A DNA stretch of 36,033 bases, taken from NCBI GenBank assembly GCA_030655395.1, contig JAURVQ010000096.1, positions 1-36,033 of the forward strand. Direction: 5' to 3'. The notes beneath the pieces are model-generated. The model made no database searches, was not told the origin of the DNA, and worked only from the letters and a program-made list of their open reading frames with translations. Positions within the stretch are counted from its first letter, which is position 1, and every line of letters begins with the position of its first letter. A program made the position numbers and the translations under genes. The stretch comes from Gammaproteobacteria bacterium (GTDB lineage: Bacteria > Pseudomonadota > Gammaproteobacteria > SURF-13). Positions 17,660 to 30,955 of the stretch are shown here, piece after piece.

Positions 17660-18928
17660 GTGCATAAAGGTCATATTCGCCGCTTCGAGCGGCGTCGCAT
17701 GCGCAACACCCTGGCCTTGATCCTGGCGGGAGGTCGCGGCTCACGGCTGGAACACCTCACCCTCTGGCGTGCCAAGCCGGCGGTACCGTTCGGCGGCAAA
17801 TTCCGCATCATCGATTTTCCGTTGTCCAACTGCATCAATTCCGGCATCCGCAGCATCTCGGTACTCACCCAGTACAAGGCGCACTCGCTGATCGGCCATA
17901 TCCAGCGCGGCTGGGGCTTCATGCGCGGCGAATTCGGCGAATTTGTCGAACTGCTGCCGGCCCAGCAGCGTATTGAAACCTCGTGGTACACCGGCACAGC
18001 AGACGCCGTATTCCAGAATCTGGACATCATTCGCGGACACAAGGCGAAATACCTCCTCGTGCTCGCCGGCGATCACATCTACAAGATGGACTATGGGCAG
18101 ATGATTGCCTTTCACGCCATGCACAACGCCGACATGACCGTGGGCTGTATCGAGGTACCGATTGAGCGCGCCAGCGCCTTCGGCGTGATGACCGTGCAGG
18201 AACACGGGCGCGTGGTGCGCTTTCAGGAAAAGCCCGCGCAGCCGGAGCCGCTGCCGGGGCGTACCGATGCCGCCCTGTGCTCCATGGGCATCTACGTCTT
18301 CAACACTGAATTTCTCTACGAACAGCTCATCAAGGATGCCGACACTCAGCACTCCTCGCATGATTTCGGCAAGGACATCATTCCCTCGATCATCGAAAAA
18401 TATCACGTCGTCGCGTTCCCGTTTCTTGATCACGAGAGCGGCAAGTGCGCCTACTGGCGCGACGTGGGTACCGTGGACGCCTTCTGGGAGGCCAACATGG
18501 AGCTGATCGGCGTCACCCCCGAACTCAATCTGTATGATGAAGACTGGCCGATCTGGACCTATCAGGAGCAACTGCCACCGGCCAAATTCGTGTTCGACGA
18601 CGAAGACCGGCGCGGCATGGCGGTGGATTCGACGGTCTCGGGCGGCTGTATCGTGTCCGGCGCCATGGTGCGTCACTCGCTCCTGTTTTCCAATGTACTC
18701 GTCAACTCATACTCAACGATCACCGACTCCGTTATCCTGCCCGATGTGAAAATAGGAACTCACTGCAAGCTGCACAAGGTCATCATCGACAAGGCCTGCG
18801 TGATTCCGGACGGCACCGTCATCGGCTTCGATCACGCCGAAGACGCCAGGCGTTTTCATGTCACACCGGCAGGAGTGGTGCTGGTGACGCCTGAAATGCT
18901 GGGGCAGTCCATACACCATGTCCGCTGA
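17660..18928 (+). CDS. glgC: Glucose-1-phosphate adenylyltransferase
   Basis: Makes ADP-glucose, the committed precursor for glycogen. The protein has the N-terminal nucleotide-binding [11 protein letters not shown], the effector/substrate region [68 protein letters not shown] and the C-terminal left-handed helix repeats to DEARR-like [17 protein letters not shown]. The start is uncertain. GTG at 17660 is chosen (422 residues) because AGGGAG lies about 7 nt upstream. ATG at 17633 and ATG at 17699 are alternatives with weaker ribosome sites. It overlaps the following GH57 gene by 11 bp. Confidence 0.95.
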   Translation: MHKGHIRRFERRRMRNTLALILAGGRGSRLEHLTLWRAKPAVPFGGKFRIIDFPLSNCINSGIRSISVLTQYKAHSLIGHIQRGWGFMRGEFGEFVELLPAQQRIETSWYTGTADAVFQNLDIIRGHKAKYLLVLAGDHIYKMDYGQMIAFHAMHNADMTVGCIEVPIERASAFGVMTVQEHGRVVRFQEKPAQPEPLPGRTDAALCSMGIYVFNTEFLYEQLIKDADTQHSSHDFGKDIIPSIIEKYHVVAFPFLDHESGKCAYWRDVGTVDAFWEANMELIGVTPELNLYDEDWPIWTYQEQLPPAKFVFDDEDRRGMAVDSTVSGGCIVSGAMVRHSLLFSNVLVNSYSTITDSVILPDVKIGTHCKLHKVIIDKACVIPDGTVIGFDHAEDARRFHVTPAGVVLVTPEMLGQSIHHVR

Positions 18929-20624
18929 GCCGCGTCTCAAGGTAGTGCTGTGCTGGCACATGCACCAGCCGGTGTATCGTGACCTCATCACCCAGGAATA
19001 TCAGTTGCCGTGGACCTATCTCCACGCGATCAAGGATTACGCGGACATGGCAGCGCTGCTCGAAGCCACGCCAGCTGCGCGTGTGGTCGTCAACTTCGCC
19101 CCCATCCTGCTCGAACAGATCAGCGATTATGCGCACCAGATCAAGGGATTTATCACCTCCCATACCCCGTTGCACGATCCGCTGCTGGCAGCGCTCGGCG
19201 CCGCCAAACTGCCGGAAGATGATGCCGCACGCGTTGCCTTGATCAAGGCCTGTCTGCGCGTCAACCGCGAACGTCTCATCGATCCCTTTCCGCAGTACCG
19301 CCGCCTGGTCGAGATCGCCACCCACCTCGGAGAGGATAGCGAGGCCCTGCGCTACCTCGGCGAGCAGTACTTTGCCGATCTCCTCATGTGGTATCACCTG
19401 GCGTGGCTGGGCGAAACGGTACGCCGCAACAACACGGCGGTACGTGCCCTCATCGAAAAAGGTTATTTATTCACCTTGAGCGACAGGCACACACTGTTAT
19501 CCATCATCGCTGAATTATTGGGTGGCCTGATCGGACGTTACCGCAAGCTTGCCGAATGCGGTCAGGTCGAACTCTCACTGACACCCTACGCGCATCCCAT
19601 CATGCCGCTGATGCTGGATTTCAATAGCGCGCGCGAGGCGATGCCTGACGTGAGCCTGCCGCAATCTCCGCAATATCCCGGCGCCGAAGAACGCGTGCGC
19701 TGGCATATCCAGCAAGGCATCGAGGTCTTCCGCCGCCACTTTGGATTTACCCCGCAGGGTTGCTGGCCGTCCGAGGGCGGCGTGAGCGATGCGACATTGC
19801 GCCTGCTGGATGAATACGGATTTCGCTGGGCGGCGAGCGGCGAGACGGTGTTGTATAACAGTCTCGCCCGCCATAACAAGGCCGAGCCCACCAACAAGGA
19901 GTGGCTGTATCAGCCCTACACTGTCGACGCGAGCAACGTCGCCACCTTCTTTCGTGATGACGGCCTCTCGGATCTCATCGGCTTCACCTATGCCAAATGG
20001 CATGCGGATGATGCCGTCAGTAATCTCATCTCCCATCTGGACAGCATTGCGAGTACGCACGACACCTCCAACAGTGTCGTTTCCATCATCCTGGATGGCG
20101 AAAACGCGTGGGAATATTATCCCTATAACGGTTATTATTTTTTAAGCGCACTGTACGAGCGCCTCAGCATGCATCCGCGGCTGCACATGACGACATTTTC
20201 GGATTGCCTGGACAGCCTGCCGCCGGCGGAAAAACTGGAGACACTGGTGGCGGGCAGCTGGGTGTACGGCACCTTCTCCACCTGGATCGGCGACGACGAC
20301 AAGAACCTGGCCTGGGACCGGTTGTGTGACGCCAAACGCGCATTCGACACTGCGCTCGCTTCAGGGCGTCTGACGGACGAACGCCGCGCCGCGCTGGAAA
20401 AACAACTGGCCGTATGCGAAGGCTCAGACTGGTTCTGGTGGTTCGGCGGTTATAACCCGGCGGACACGGTGAGCGATTTTGAATTGCTGTTCCGCCGCCA
20501 CCTCGCCAATCTCTACCGTCTGCTGGGTGAATCCATTCCGGAAGAATTGTCGCTGGTGCTGTCGCGCGGCAGCGGTGCGCCCGCACAGGGTGGCGTAATG
20601 CGTCCCGGCCAGGAGGCCCAGTGA
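18918..20624 (+). CDS. Glycoside hydrolase family 57 (alpha-amylase/glucanotransferase type)
   Basis: Acts on alpha-1,4 glucans. The 568-residue protein has the GH57 N-terminal motif HMHQP (14-18), motif 2 around [13 protein letters not shown] (220-232), motif 3 [10 protein letters not shown] with candidate nucleophile E286, a likely motif 4 in the [13 protein letters not shown] block (393-405), and a helical C-terminal region with [13 protein letters not shown]. There is no signal peptide, so it is cytoplasmic. The ATG at 18918 lies inside glgC (11-bp overlap) and the stop overlaps malQ by GTGA, so it is tightly coupled to glycogen metabolism. Exact activity (amylase, branching or transferase) cannot be assigned from motifs alone. 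Confidence 0.9.
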   Translation: MSAEPRLKVVLCWHMHQPVYRDLITQEYQLPWTYLHAIKDYADMAALLEATPAARVVVNFAPILLEQISDYAHQIKGFITSHTPLHDPLLAALGAAKLPEDDAARVALIKACLRVNRERLIDPFPQYRRLVEIATHLGEDSEALRYLGEQYFADLLMWYHLAWLGETVRRNNTAVRALIEKGYLFTLSDRHTLLSIIAELLGGLIGRYRKLAECGQVELSLTPYAHPIMPLMLDFNSAREAMPDVSLPQSPQYPGAEERVRWHIQQGIEVFRRHFGFTPQGCWPSEGGVSDATLRLLDEYGFRWAASGETVLYNSLARHNKAEPTNKEWLYQPYTVDASNVATFFRDDGLSDLIGFTYAKWHADDAVSNLISHLDSIASTHDTSNSVVSIILDGENAWEYYPYNGYYFLSALYERLSMHPRLHMTTFSDCLDSLPPAEKLETLVAGSWVYGTFSTWIGDDDKNLAWDRLCDAKRAFDTALASGRLTDERRAALEKQLAVCEGSDWFWWFGGYNPADTVSDFELLFRRHLANLYRLLGESIPEELSLVLSRGSGAPAQGGVMRPGQEAQ

Positions 20625-22084
20625 GCCCAGCGCAGGCGGGCAGAGCGCGGCGCGCGGGCGTCATACTGCATCCCACCTCCCTGCCGGGGCCGCACACCCA
20701 GGGCGATCTCGGCCCGGAGGCCTATCACTTCGTGGAATTCCTCGCGGCGAGCGGCCTGCAGGTATGGCAAGTGCTGCCGCTCGGCCCGACCCACGATGAC
20801 GGCTCGCCTTATCAATGCCTGTCGGTGAGCGCCGGCAATCCCCGTCTCATCAGCCCGGAACTATTAAAGCAGGAGGGCTGGATCGAATCTTACAAAGATA
20901 ATACAACACACTCAAAGCTGCTACAGCGTGCCTGCAAACGTTTCATACAGCACGCCTCAACGCAGGAGCGCGATGCCTACACGGATTTCATCCAGCAGCA
21001 GGGCCATTGGCTGCCCGATTACGTGCTTTATCAGGCGCTGAAGGACGAGCATGACGGCAGTTCCTGGATCGACTGGCCCACACCCCTGCGCGATCGTGAT
21101 GCCCATGCGCTGGATGAAGCGCGCACGCGACTCGACAGTGCCATCACTCAAGTCTGCTTCGAGCAGTTCATGTTTTTCCGCCAATGGAGCGCGCTCAAAT
21201 GCTACGCCAACGCGCGCGGTGTGGCGATGTTCGGCGACATGCCAATTTTCGTGGCGCACGACAGTTCCGATGTCTGGTCTCATCGTGAGCTATTCGATCT
21301 CGATGCCGGGGGGCACGCGCGCGTGGTGGCGGGCGTTCCGCCGGATTATTTCTCCGTGCATGGCCAGCGCTGGGGCAATCCGCATTATAATTGGCAGCGC
21401 ATGCGCGACGAGGGTTACCGCTGCTGGATAGAACGCATGCAGACACAACTGCAACTGTTCGACCTGATCCGCATCGACCATTTTCGCGGGTTTGAGTCCT
21501 ACTGGGAAATCCCCGCCGAGCTGCCGACCGCAGAAGGTGGGCGCTGGGTCAAGGCGCCGGGTGATGAATTGTTCGCCGTCCTGCAACGCGAGCTCGGCAA
21601 TCTGCCGCTGGTCGCGGAAGACCTGGGATTGATTACTCCCGAGGTGCATGCGCTGCGTGAAAAATACGGCTTGCCCGGCATGAAGATACTGCAATTCGCA
21701 TTTGACGGCGATCCGCGCAACCCATATTTGCCGCATCGGCATGAGGTCAACGGTGTGGTCTACACCGGCACGCACGATAACGACACCACGCTGGGCTGGT
21801 TTAACAAACTTCCCCAGGAAACAAAAAATTATGTTGACGATTATCTGGGCACGCCGGGCGAACCCATGCCCTGGCCACTCATCCGCATGGCACTTGCGTC
21901 GGTGGCGAACCTCGCCGTCGTTCCCATGCAGGACATCCTGATGCTTGGCAGCGAGCACCGCATGAACACTCCCGGCACCACCCACGGCAACTGGCAGTGG
22001 CGCTTTGACTGGGCACAACTTACACCGGACATTCCCGAACGCCTGCGCCACCTGAACCACCTCTATAACCGCAGCGATCAATGA
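20621..22084 (+). CDS. malQ: 4-alpha-glucanotransferase (amylomaltase)
   Basis: GH77 disproportionating enzyme that transfers alpha-1,4 glucan segments between malto-oligosaccharides. The 487-residue product has [20 protein letters not shown] (12-31), [18 protein letters not shown], and the catalytic residues D286 in RIDHFRGF, E333 in VAEDLG and D386 in GTHDNDT. The start is GTG at 20621, overlapping the GH57 stop as GTGA. The end overlaps the uppP ATG. Together with glgC, glgB and GH57 it forms a glycogen synthesis/recycling set. The length is that of the short bacterial/plant type without the long E. coli N-terminal extension. Confidence 0.96.
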   Translation: MSPAQAGRARRAGVILHPTSLPGPHTQGDLGPEAYHFVEFLAASGLQVWQVLPLGPTHDDGSPYQCLSVSAGNPRLISPELLKQEGWIESYKDNTTHSKLLQRACKRFIQHASTQERDAYTDFIQQQGHWLPDYVLYQALKDEHDGSSWIDWPTPLRDRDAHALDEARTRLDSAITQVCFEQFMFFRQWSALKCYANARGVAMFGDMPIFVAHDSSDVWSHRELFDLDAGGHARVVAGVPPDYFSVHGQRWGNPHYNWQRMRDEGYRCWIERMQTQLQLFDLIRIDHFRGFESYWEIPAELPTAEGGRWVKAPGDELFAVLQRELGNLPLVAEDLGLITPEVHALREKYGLPGMKILQFAFDGDPRNPYLPHRHEVNGVVYTGTHDNDTTLGWFNKLPQETKNYVDDYLGTPGEPMPWPLIRMALASVANLAVVPMQDILMLGSEHRMNTPGTTHGNWQWRFDWAQLTPDIPERLRHLNHLYNRSDQ

Positions 22085-22893
22085 CGCATATGGATAGTCT
22101 GATGTACTGGAAGGCCCTGCTGCTCGGCATCATCGAAGGGCTTACTGAATTTTTGCCGATCTCAAGCACCGGGCACCTCATCATCGCTGCGGACGCGTTG
22201 AATTTCAACGGCAACCGCGAGAAGACATTTGAAATTTCCATCCAGTTGGGCGCCATACTCGCCGTGTGCTGGCATTATCGCGCAAGACTCATCGCGCTGA
22301 CACACACCTCACCCAGCGCACAAGCGGCGAAAAATTTTAATTTTCTTTTAAATCTGTTCATCGCCTTTTTGCCCGCAGCGATGCTTGGCCTCGTCTTCCA
22401 CGGCTTCATCAAGGAGCATTTATTCACGCCCTTCAACGTCGCCATCGCATTGATCGTGGGCGGCGTGATTATTTTATTGATTGAACAACGCCGCTACACG
22501 CCACGGATTAACTCCGTGGACGATATGTGCTGGAAGACAGCACTGAAGATAGGTTTGTGTCAGGCCGTGGCGTTGATTCCGGGCACCTCGCGCTCCGGAG
22601 CGACCATCATGGGTGGTTTGCTGTTTGGACTCTCGCGCCAGACGGCGACAGAGTTTTCATTTTTTCTCGCCATACCCACCATGTTCGCTGCCACGCTCTA
22701 CGATCTCTACAAGAGTTGGCACCTGCTAAGCAGTCACGATATTGGGTTGATTGCCGTGGGATTTACTGCGGCGTTTGCAAGTGCGCTATTAACAGTCAAG
22801 GCGCTGCTCGCCTTTATCGCCCATCACAGCTTCCGGGCGTTTGCCTGGTACCGGATAGGCTTTGGCTTGCTGGTGCTGTTCTACTTCTGGTGA
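22081..22893 (+). CDS. uppP: Undecaprenyl-diphosphatase UppP/BacA
   Basis: Inner-membrane phosphatase that recycles undecaprenyl pyrophosphate to the lipid carrier for peptidoglycan and other wall polymers; overexpression gives bacitracin resistance in known cases. The 270-residue polytopic protein has both signatures: [15 protein letters not shown] (19-33) and [10 protein letters not shown] (167-176), with many hydrophobic helices. The ATG at 22081 overlaps the malQ stop as ATGA, so it ends the glgC-GH57-malQ operon; ATG at 22090 is a weaker alternative. It is convergent with lolA across 13 bp. Its co-transcription with glycogen genes is unusual for function. Confidence 0.95.
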   Translation: MTHMDSLMYWKALLLGIIEGLTEFLPISSTGHLIIAADALNFNGNREKTFEISIQLGAILAVCWHYRARLIALTHTSPSAQAAKNFNFLLNLFIAFLPAAMLGLVFHGFIKEHLFTPFNVAIALIVGGVIILLIEQRRYTPRINSVDDMCWKTALKIGLCQAVALIPGTSRSGATIMGGLLFGLSRQTATEFSFFLAIPTMFAATLYDLYKSWHLLSSHDIGLIAVGFTAAFASALLTVKALLAFIAHHSFRAFAWYRIGFGLLVLFYFW

Positions 22894-22906
22894 TGGGCCC
22901 GATCTG

Positions 22907-23578
22907 TCATTGAGCGGTTTCACGCACGATGTCCGTGCCGGCGGGCGGGGTGAATGCGAACGACCCAGGGGCCGGTTTGATGTTGTATTTCATATGGGTG
23001 AAGCGCAGAGAGGTGGTTTGGCCGAAACTGTCGAGCATCTCCATCACCTGCAAATCATCGCGGTGAAAACCGAGACGTATGTGCTCAAAGCCGCTGTCCG
23101 GCAGCTTCGGCGTAAGCTCCACCCACTCCAGACCCTCTTTGGGTGCCGCCTCTGAGATATTAAAGTTGGCCTCAAGCGGTTGCGCACCGCTCAGCAGCGA
23201 CGCCGGCGTGCTGCCGATCACCCCGGTCATGGCTTTGATGGTCGCCTGCTGCAAATCCTCATCGTAAATCGTAATCTCTTTGCCGTCCGCAACGATGAGC
23301 TGATGATAAGGCTTTTGATAATCCCAGCGGAATTTTCCCGGACGCTGCATCACCAGCGTGCCGCTCGCCTCCTGTACCCTGTTTCCCCTGGCGTCCATCA
23401 ACGACTGCTGAAAATCCGCCTGTATCACGCGCGTGTTCTTGAAAAAAACGTGCAGACGCTCAATGGCGGAAACCGCTCCCGCGTCACTATCACGTCCCTG
23501 TGTGCCGCCGGCCTGCGCAGACAGTGGCCAGCAAAGCACGACACAGAGCGCTATAACAAAGTGTGACATTGGCTTCAT
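22907..23578 (-). CDS. lolA: Outer-membrane lipoprotein carrier protein LolA
   Basis: Periplasmic chaperone that carries lipoproteins from LolCDE to LolB. The 223-residue product has a signal peptide cleaved near residue 23 (LSAQA-GG), followed by the LolA fold: FFKNTRVIQADFQQSLMDARG, SGTLVMQRPGKFRWDYQKPYHQLIVADGKEITIYDEDLQQ, and a C-terminal NIKPAPGSFAFTPPAGTDIV. The aromatic/proline FRWDY..PY region is typical of the lipid-binding cleft. It starts 3 bp after the ftsK stop, the standard ftsK-lolA arrangement. Confidence 0.95.
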   Translation of the reverse strand: MKPMSHFVIALCVVLCWPLSAQAGGTQGRDSDAGAVSAIERLHVFFKNTRVIQADFQQSLMDARGNRVQEASGTLVMQRPGKFRWDYQKPYHQLIVADGKEITIYDEDLQQATIKAMTGVIGSTPASLLSGAQPLEANFNISEAAPKEGLEWVELTPKLPDSGFEHIRLGFHRDDLQVMEMLDSFGQTTSLRFTHMKYNIKPAPGSFAFTPPAGTDIVRETAQ

Positions 23579-23581
23579 TGC

Positions 23582-25885
23582 CTAGTCCGGAGGCGGTGCC
23601 GCCGCCAGAACTTCGCGGCTGCCGTTGGATTGCAGCGTACCTACCACACCGGTACGCTCCATCTCCTCGATCATGCGCGCCGCGCGGTTGTAGCCGATCT
23701 TGAGCCGGCGCTGAATGCCGGACACGGAGGCGCGGCGCGACTCGGTGACGATGCGTAGCGCAGCGTCATAGAGCGGATCGGCCTCGCCGGCGGCGTCCAT
23801 CTCACCGCCCACAGCGCTGGCTTCTTCATCGCTGGTCACTTGCAACACCTCAGTGCGGTAATCCGGCGCGCCGCGCTGCTTGAGATAATCCACCACCTTG
23901 TGTACCTCGTGATCGGCGACAAAGGCGCCGTGGATGCGCGTCAGCACACCGCCGCCCGGCGCGAGGTAGAGCATGTCGCCCTGCCCCAGCAACTGTTCGG
24001 CGCCCATCTGATCGAGGATGGTGCGCGAATCCACCTTGGCCGACACCTGAAACGCGATGCGCGCGGGGATATTGGCCTTGATGAGGCCAGTGATGACATC
24101 CACCGACGGACGTTGCGTGGCGAGTATCAGATGGATGCCGGAGGCGCGCGCCTTTTGCGCCAGACGCGCAATCAGGGTTTCCACCTTCTTGCCGACCACC
24201 ATCATCATGTCGGCCAGCTCGTCGATGATGACGACGATGTACGGCATGGTGTCCAGCAACGGCGGCTCGACACCTTCGATAGTCTTGATGAGCGGATCGG
24301 CCAGCGGTTTCCCGCTCTCCGCCGCGTCTTTCACCTTGCGGTTCAGGCCGGCGATGTTGCGCACGCCGAGCGCCGCCATCACGCGGTAGCGCCGCTCCAT
24401 CTCCGCCACGCACCAGCGTAGCGCGTTCGCCGCCTCGCGCACGTCGGTCACCACCGGCGTGAGCAGGTGCGCGATCCCCTGATAGACCGAGAGCTCCAGC
24501 ATCTTGGGGTCGATCATGATGAGGCGCACTTCGTCGGGCCGGGCGTTGAACAGGATACTCAGCACCATGGCGTTCATCGCCACCGATTTACCCGAACCGG
24601 TAGTGCCTGCCACCAGCAGGTGCGGCATCTTGCCCAGATCGACCACCACCGGCGCGCCGCTGATGTCCTTGCCGAGCGCCAGCGCGAGCGGCGAGCCGGC
24701 GTTTTCGTATTCCTTGGATTGGAGGGTTTCCGAGAGCCGTACCAGCGCACGGTGTTCATTGGGAAGTTCGAGACCGATCACCGACTTGCCGGGGATCACT
24801 TCCACCACGCGCACACTGGTGGTGGAGAGACTGCGCGCGAGATCCTTGGCGAGACTGGTGATCTGGCTCACCTTGATGCCGGCGGCAGGCTGAATCTCGA
24901 AACGCGTGATGACCGGCCCTGGATGCACCGCGACCACCTGCACCTCGATGCCGAAATCCATCAGCTTCATCTCGACCAGACGCGACATCGCCTCCAGCGC
25001 ACTGTCCGACAGATTCTGCTGCTGCGGTTCCGCCGGATCGAGCAGCGACAGCGGCGGCAACGCATCCGTGCCGGCTTCAAACAGCGGTACCTGACGTTCC
25101 TTCACCACACGCTCGCCGGTAGGCACGCTCTTGAGTACGGGCTCGATGCGCGGCGGGGGCCGGCGCTCGACCTTGCGCCGCTCTATCTTTGCCGCGACCT
25201 CGCGCTTGAGGCGTGACTGGCGCCCGATGAAATAGTCGCGCAGGCCAAAGCGCGTGGTGACATGTTCGGCCAAGCGGAGCGTGAAATGCCCGAGGGTATC
25301 CATCAGCCATAGCCAGGAAAGGCCGGTGAACAAGGTGATACCGGTGAGAAACAGCACCAGAAAAAACAACGTGGCGCCCAAAAAACTCACGCTGTGCACC
25401 AGCGCGCGCGCGATTTCGTCGCCCAGCAAGCCGCCGATTTCGTGCGGCAGCGCCGATGGCCCGGCAAAATGGAGCGCCGCCAGCCCGGCACCCCCCACCA
25501 AGGTGAGCAAAAACCCGAGGGAGCGTACGCCCAGGCGACGCCGGTCAAAACTGTCCGTCCCCAGCCGGGCTTCATGGATAAGCCAGCCGCCGTAACCGAT
25601 CATGAGGGGGAACAGGTACGACAGGACGCCGAACAGGTAGAGGAACACATCGGCCAGCCAGGCACCGAGCAGGCCGCCCCGGTTGGCTATTTTGTCGGTG
25701 ACGGCACTGTGCGACCAGCCGGGGTCAGAGGGCTGATAGCTGGCCAGCGACATCAGCAGATAAATGGCCAACGCAAGGCAGGCGATCAGCCCCAGCTCGT
25801 GCAGGCCATAGGCGACGGTATGCGCCCAGGGGCGACCGCGCCCCTGAAAAAGACCGTCTGATTTTTTGCGGCTCGCCTGCGACAA
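23582..25885 (-). CDS. ftsK: DNA translocase FtsK
   Basis: Septal DNA pump that positions the terminus and activates XerCD at dif. The 767-residue product has four N-terminal membrane helices (about 30-50, 75-100, 122-145, 165-190), a short linker (about 215-295), the RecA-like motor with Walker A GTTGSGKS (427-434), Walker B VVIIDELADM near 551-560 and ATQRPSVDVITG, and a C-terminal winged-helix gamma domain (about 695-755) that reads KOPS. The start is TTG at 25885: an in-frame TGA lies two codons upstream, no ATG is available near the N-terminal helix, and GGGTGA lies 4-5 nt before it. The linker is much shorter than in E. coli FtsK, like the Pseudomonas-type form. Confidence 0.97.
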   Translation of the reverse strand: MSQASRKKSDGLFQGRGRPWAHTVAYGLHELGLIACLALAIYLLMSLASYQPSDPGWSHSAVTDKIANRGGLLGAWLADVFLYLFGVLSYLFPLMIGYGGWLIHEARLGTDSFDRRRLGVRSLGFLLTLVGGAGLAALHFAGPSALPHEIGGLLGDEIARALVHSVSFLGATLFFLVLFLTGITLFTGLSWLWLMDTLGHFTLRLAEHVTTRFGLRDYFIGRQSRLKREVAAKIERRKVERRPPPRIEPVLKSVPTGERVVKERQVPLFEAGTDALPPLSLLDPAEPQQQNLSDSALEAMSRLVEMKLMDFGIEVQVVAVHPGPVITRFEIQPAAGIKVSQITSLAKDLARSLSTTSVRVVEVIPGKSVIGLELPNEHRALVRLSETLQSKEYENAGSPLALALGKDISGAPVVVDLGKMPHLLVAGTTGSGKSVAMNAMVLSILFNARPDEVRLIMIDPKMLELSVYQGIAHLLTPVVTDVREAANALRWCVAEMERRYRVMAALGVRNIAGLNRKVKDAAESGKPLADPLIKTIEGVEPPLLDTMPYIVVIIDELADMMMVVGKKVETLIARLAQKARASGIHLILATQRPSVDVITGLIKANIPARIAFQVSAKVDSRTILDQMGAEQLLGQGDMLYLAPGGGVLTRIHGAFVADHEVHKVVDYLKQRGAPDYRTEVLQVTSDEEASAVGGEMDAAGEADPLYDAALRIVTESRRASVSGIQRRLKIGYNRAARMIEEMERTGVVGTLQSNGSREVLAAAPPPD

Positions 25886-25898
25886 AATTCACCCGCTA

Positions 25899-26042
25899 AG
25901 TCAGTAAGTAAGACCACACTTCCCGCTACGTCCCCGCCCCCTATCAAGGGGGCGGGGCAGGGTGGGGGTAGAGTAAACAGTGTATTTACTCAGGAGTCAC
26001 ATTATTAACGTTGTAGCCCAAAACCTTGTGACTCCTGAGTAA
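25899..26042. repeat. Composite intergenic repeat, copy 2
   Basis: Matches copy 1 at 5972-6129: the TAAGACCACACTT lead-in, a CCGCCCCCT/AGGGGGCGG hairpin, further G-runs (25948-25968, including one GGGCAGGG, which matches the E. coli KOPS consensus), GTAAACAG, and the perfect inverted repeat TTACTCAGGAGTCAC (25986-26000) with GTGACTCCTGAGTAA (26028-26042) around a 27-nt loop. The loop sequence differs from copy 1. It lies between ftsK and ssb, both minus strand, in the same orientation relative to transcription as copy 1. It has one G-run block where copy 1 has three tandem units. Confidence 0.85.
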
Positions 26043-26045
26043 TCC

Positions 26046-26071
26046 ATATTATGAAGTATAGTTCATAATAT
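26046..26071. repeat. AT-rich perfect palindrome downstream of ssb
   Basis: ATATTATGAA (26046-26055) and TTCATAATAT (26062-26071) form a 10-bp perfect inverted repeat with a 6-nt loop, in a strongly AT-rich block (about 26043-26108) that contrasts with the GC-rich surroundings. It follows ssb in the transcribed direction and could help end that transcript. It is not a dif match. Confidence 0.55.
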
Positions 26072-26108
26072 CATAATTATTATATATTTTTATCATTAAC
26101 ATCATCAC

Positions 26109-26588
26109 TCAGAATGGGATATCATCATCAAAGTTGTCGCCCTTCCCGCCCGGCGCGTGCTCAGCCTCTTCGTGTGAGCCTTTGGCTGCGGACTGGGGCG
26201 CGCCCTTCCCGCCCGCCGCCTTCTCTGCGTACGGCGCTGAACCCCCGCCCTTGCTGCCCAGCATCTGCATCTCGTTGGCGATGATCTCGGTAGTGTAGCG
26301 GTCGGTACCGGTGGTCTTGTCCTGCCACTTGCGTGTGCGCAGGCTGCCCTCCACGTACACCTGCGAGCCCTTCTTGAGGTATTCGCCGGCAATCTCGGCC
26401 AAGCGGTTGTAAAACACCACGTTGTGCCATTCCGTGCGCTCCTGCTGCTCGCCGGTGGTCTTGTCCTTCCATGATTCGCTGGTCGCGATGGTCACATTCG
26501 CCACCGCCCCGCCGCTCGGCATGTAACGCACCTCCGGGTCTTTGCCCAGGTTGCCGACCAGTATCACCTTGTTCACGCCTCTTGCCAT
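26109..26588 (-). CDS. ssb: Single-stranded DNA-binding protein
   Basis: Coats single-stranded DNA in replication, repair and recombination and recruits partners by its C-terminal tip. The 159-residue product has the OB-fold start [61 protein letters not shown], a flexible Gly/Ala/Lys-rich tail (about 112-150) and the acidic tip FDDDIPF. GGAGA precedes the ATG at 26588. It lies 15 bp downstream of the YajR-type transporter, with uvrA divergent beyond, the common gammaproteobacterial order. Confidence 0.98.
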   Translation of the reverse strand: MARGVNKVILVGNLGKDPEVRYMPSGGAVANVTIATSESWKDKTTGEQQERTEWHNVVFYNRLAEIAGEYLKKGSQVYVEGSLRTRKWQDKTTGTDRYTTEIIANEMQMLGSKGGGSAPYAEKAAGGKGAPQSAAKGSHEEAEHAPGGKGDNFDDDIPF

Positions 26589-26603
26589 GTCGTCTCTCCT
26601 CGC

Positions 26604-27965
26604 CTATTTGGAAAACTCGCTCAACGCCGCCTCATCCAGCAACTGGGCGTCCACCCTGAGGTAGGCCGTACCTTCCGCCACCACCACCTCTACCACCCCC
26701 GGAACCTGCCGGATGCGTTCCGTCAGCACACGTGCCTGATTGTCATCCATCGAGCCCACCTTAAGCAAATGGCTTTTGAGGTAGCGCGGGCTCGCCATGG
26801 CGGAGGCCACGGCGGCCCATGCGCCCGCCAGCACGGCGCACAGCGTGAAAACGCCGATGAAGCCATAGGCCCCGTACAGCGTACCGCCCGCTATGCCGCC
26901 GATGAAGGCCCCGAGGAACTGGCTGGTGGAGTAGATGCCGAGCGCCGTACCCTTCCCGTCCACGGGGGCGGCCTTGGAGATGAGCGACGGCAGGCTCGCC
27001 TCCAGCACATTGAAGCTGATGAAAAACATGAGCAGGGCGAGCGTAATGCCCGCGACGGAGTCATACAGCAGCAGCAAGGTCAGTTGCGACAGGCCCAGCA
27101 GCACTATGGCGCCGACAAATACCTCCTTCATGCGGCGCTTTTTCTCGGCCACGATGATAAACGGCACCATCAGGACAAGCGCGATCACCAGCACCGGAAA
27201 ATAGACCTGCCAGTGCTGGCCCGCCGCCAGACCGGCCTGGTCGCGCAGCGCAAACGGCAGCGCGACAAAGCTTGCCGTCAGCATCGCGTGCAACACCAGA
27301 ATGCCGAAATTGAGCCGCAGCAATTCGACGTCCTTCAGCACGCCCATAAACTTGACCGGCATCGCCTCGGTATCGCGGTGAAAGTGACTCTCCACCGGCT
27401 GCGGCACGCCAAACCTGAGCACCGCGATACCTCCGAGCGCGAGCACGGCGGTCAACCAGAAAATGCCCGGCACACCAATCCAGCCGCTCAGCACCGGGCC
27501 CGCAATCAGCGCCAGCGCGAACGAAACGCCAATCGTCATGCCGATCACCCCCATCGCCTTGGTGCGGTGCTCCTCACGCGTCAGGTCGGCAGCGAGCGCC
27601 ATCACGGCGGCGGCAATCGCCCCGCTGCCTTGCAGCGCGCGTCCGACAATCACGCCGGTGATGGAGTCCGCGAGTGCGGCCACCACACTGCCCACGGCGA
27701 AGATCAGCAGGCCCGCGATAATCACCGGCTTGCGCCCGATACGGTCGGACAGCATCCCGAATGGTATCTGCAACACGGCCTGGGAGAGACCATAGGCCCC
27801 GATGGCAAGCCCGATCAGCATGGGTGTGGAGCCGGGGAGGTGATCGTGGGCGTAGAGTGCGAATACCGGCAGGATCAAAAACAGTCCCAGCATACGTAAG
27901 GCATAAATGGCGGCGAGTGAAAACGTGGCCCGGCGCTCCCCCGGGGTCATGCCATTCTGATGCAT
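26604..27965 (-). CDS. yajR: YajR-family MFS transporter
   Basis: Major facilitator transporter; the natural substrate of the family is not established. The 453-residue product has 12 predicted helices, the N-terminal MTPGERRATFSLAAIYALRMLGLF, the motif A loop GMLSDRIGRKPVIIAGL (about 68-85), GRALQGSGAIAAAVMAL, and, after about residue 390, a soluble C-terminal domain (RVLTERIRQVPGVVEVVVAEGTAYLRVD) like the ferredoxin-fold YAM domain of E. coli YajR. AAGGA lies upstream of the ATG at 27965. It precedes ssb in one operon and is divergent from uvrA across 66 bp. The symbol is by homology recognised from motifs. Confidence 0.88.
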   Translation of the reverse strand: MHQNGMTPGERRATFSLAAIYALRMLGLFLILPVFALYAHDHLPGSTPMLIGLAIGAYGLSQAVLQIPFGMLSDRIGRKPVIIAGLLIFAVGSVVAALADSITGVIVGRALQGSGAIAAAVMALAADLTREEHRTKAMGVIGMTIGVSFALALIAGPVLSGWIGVPGIFWLTAVLALGGIAVLRFGVPQPVESHFHRDTEAMPVKFMGVLKDVELLRLNFGILVLHAMLTASFVALPFALRDQAGLAAGQHWQVYFPVLVIALVLMVPFIIVAEKKRRMKEVFVGAIVLLGLSQLTLLLLYDSVAGITLALLMFFISFNVLEASLPSLISKAAPVDGKGTALGIYSTSQFLGAFIGGIAGGTLYGAYGFIGVFTLCAVLAGAWAAVASAMASPRYLKSHLLKVGSMDDNQARVLTERIRQVPGVVEVVVAEGTAYLRVDAQLLDEAALSEFSK

Positions 27966-28031
27966 CAGACAGGTTTCCTTTTGCTTCGCTAAACACGTAT
28001 ATTAACAGGTTTAATTCAGCCGCCGGAACCC

Positions 28032-30860
<2,829 letters not shown>

Positions 30861-30881
30861 CAGCCCGCCTTCCCGGCAAAT

Positions 30882-30907
30882 CTGACACTAGGCAGAAGGT
30901 ATATAAT
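30882..30907 (+). promoter_or_regulatory. Weak promoter candidate upstream of the peptidase gene
   Basis: A perfect -10-like TATAAT (30902-30907) is preceded by CTGACA (30882-30887), but the 14-bp spacer is short for sigma-70, so only the -10 is convincing. It lies about 50 bp before the peptidase ATG in the gap after uvrA, where no terminator is seen. Confidence 0.3.
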
Positions 30908-30955
30908 TAATCAGCCGTATGTAGGGTGTCTATTCTAGCTAGGCCAGTTGAAACC

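Noticed and set aside
26045-26072. dif-like site near ftsK
   Set aside because: The palindrome has GAA/TTC at the core edges and its arms do not match the XerC or XerD arms of dif.
27990-28012. Possible LexA/SOS box before uvrA
   Set aside because: An ACAG right half follows an AT-rich core, but the left half reads ACAC instead of CTGT, so the site is incomplete.
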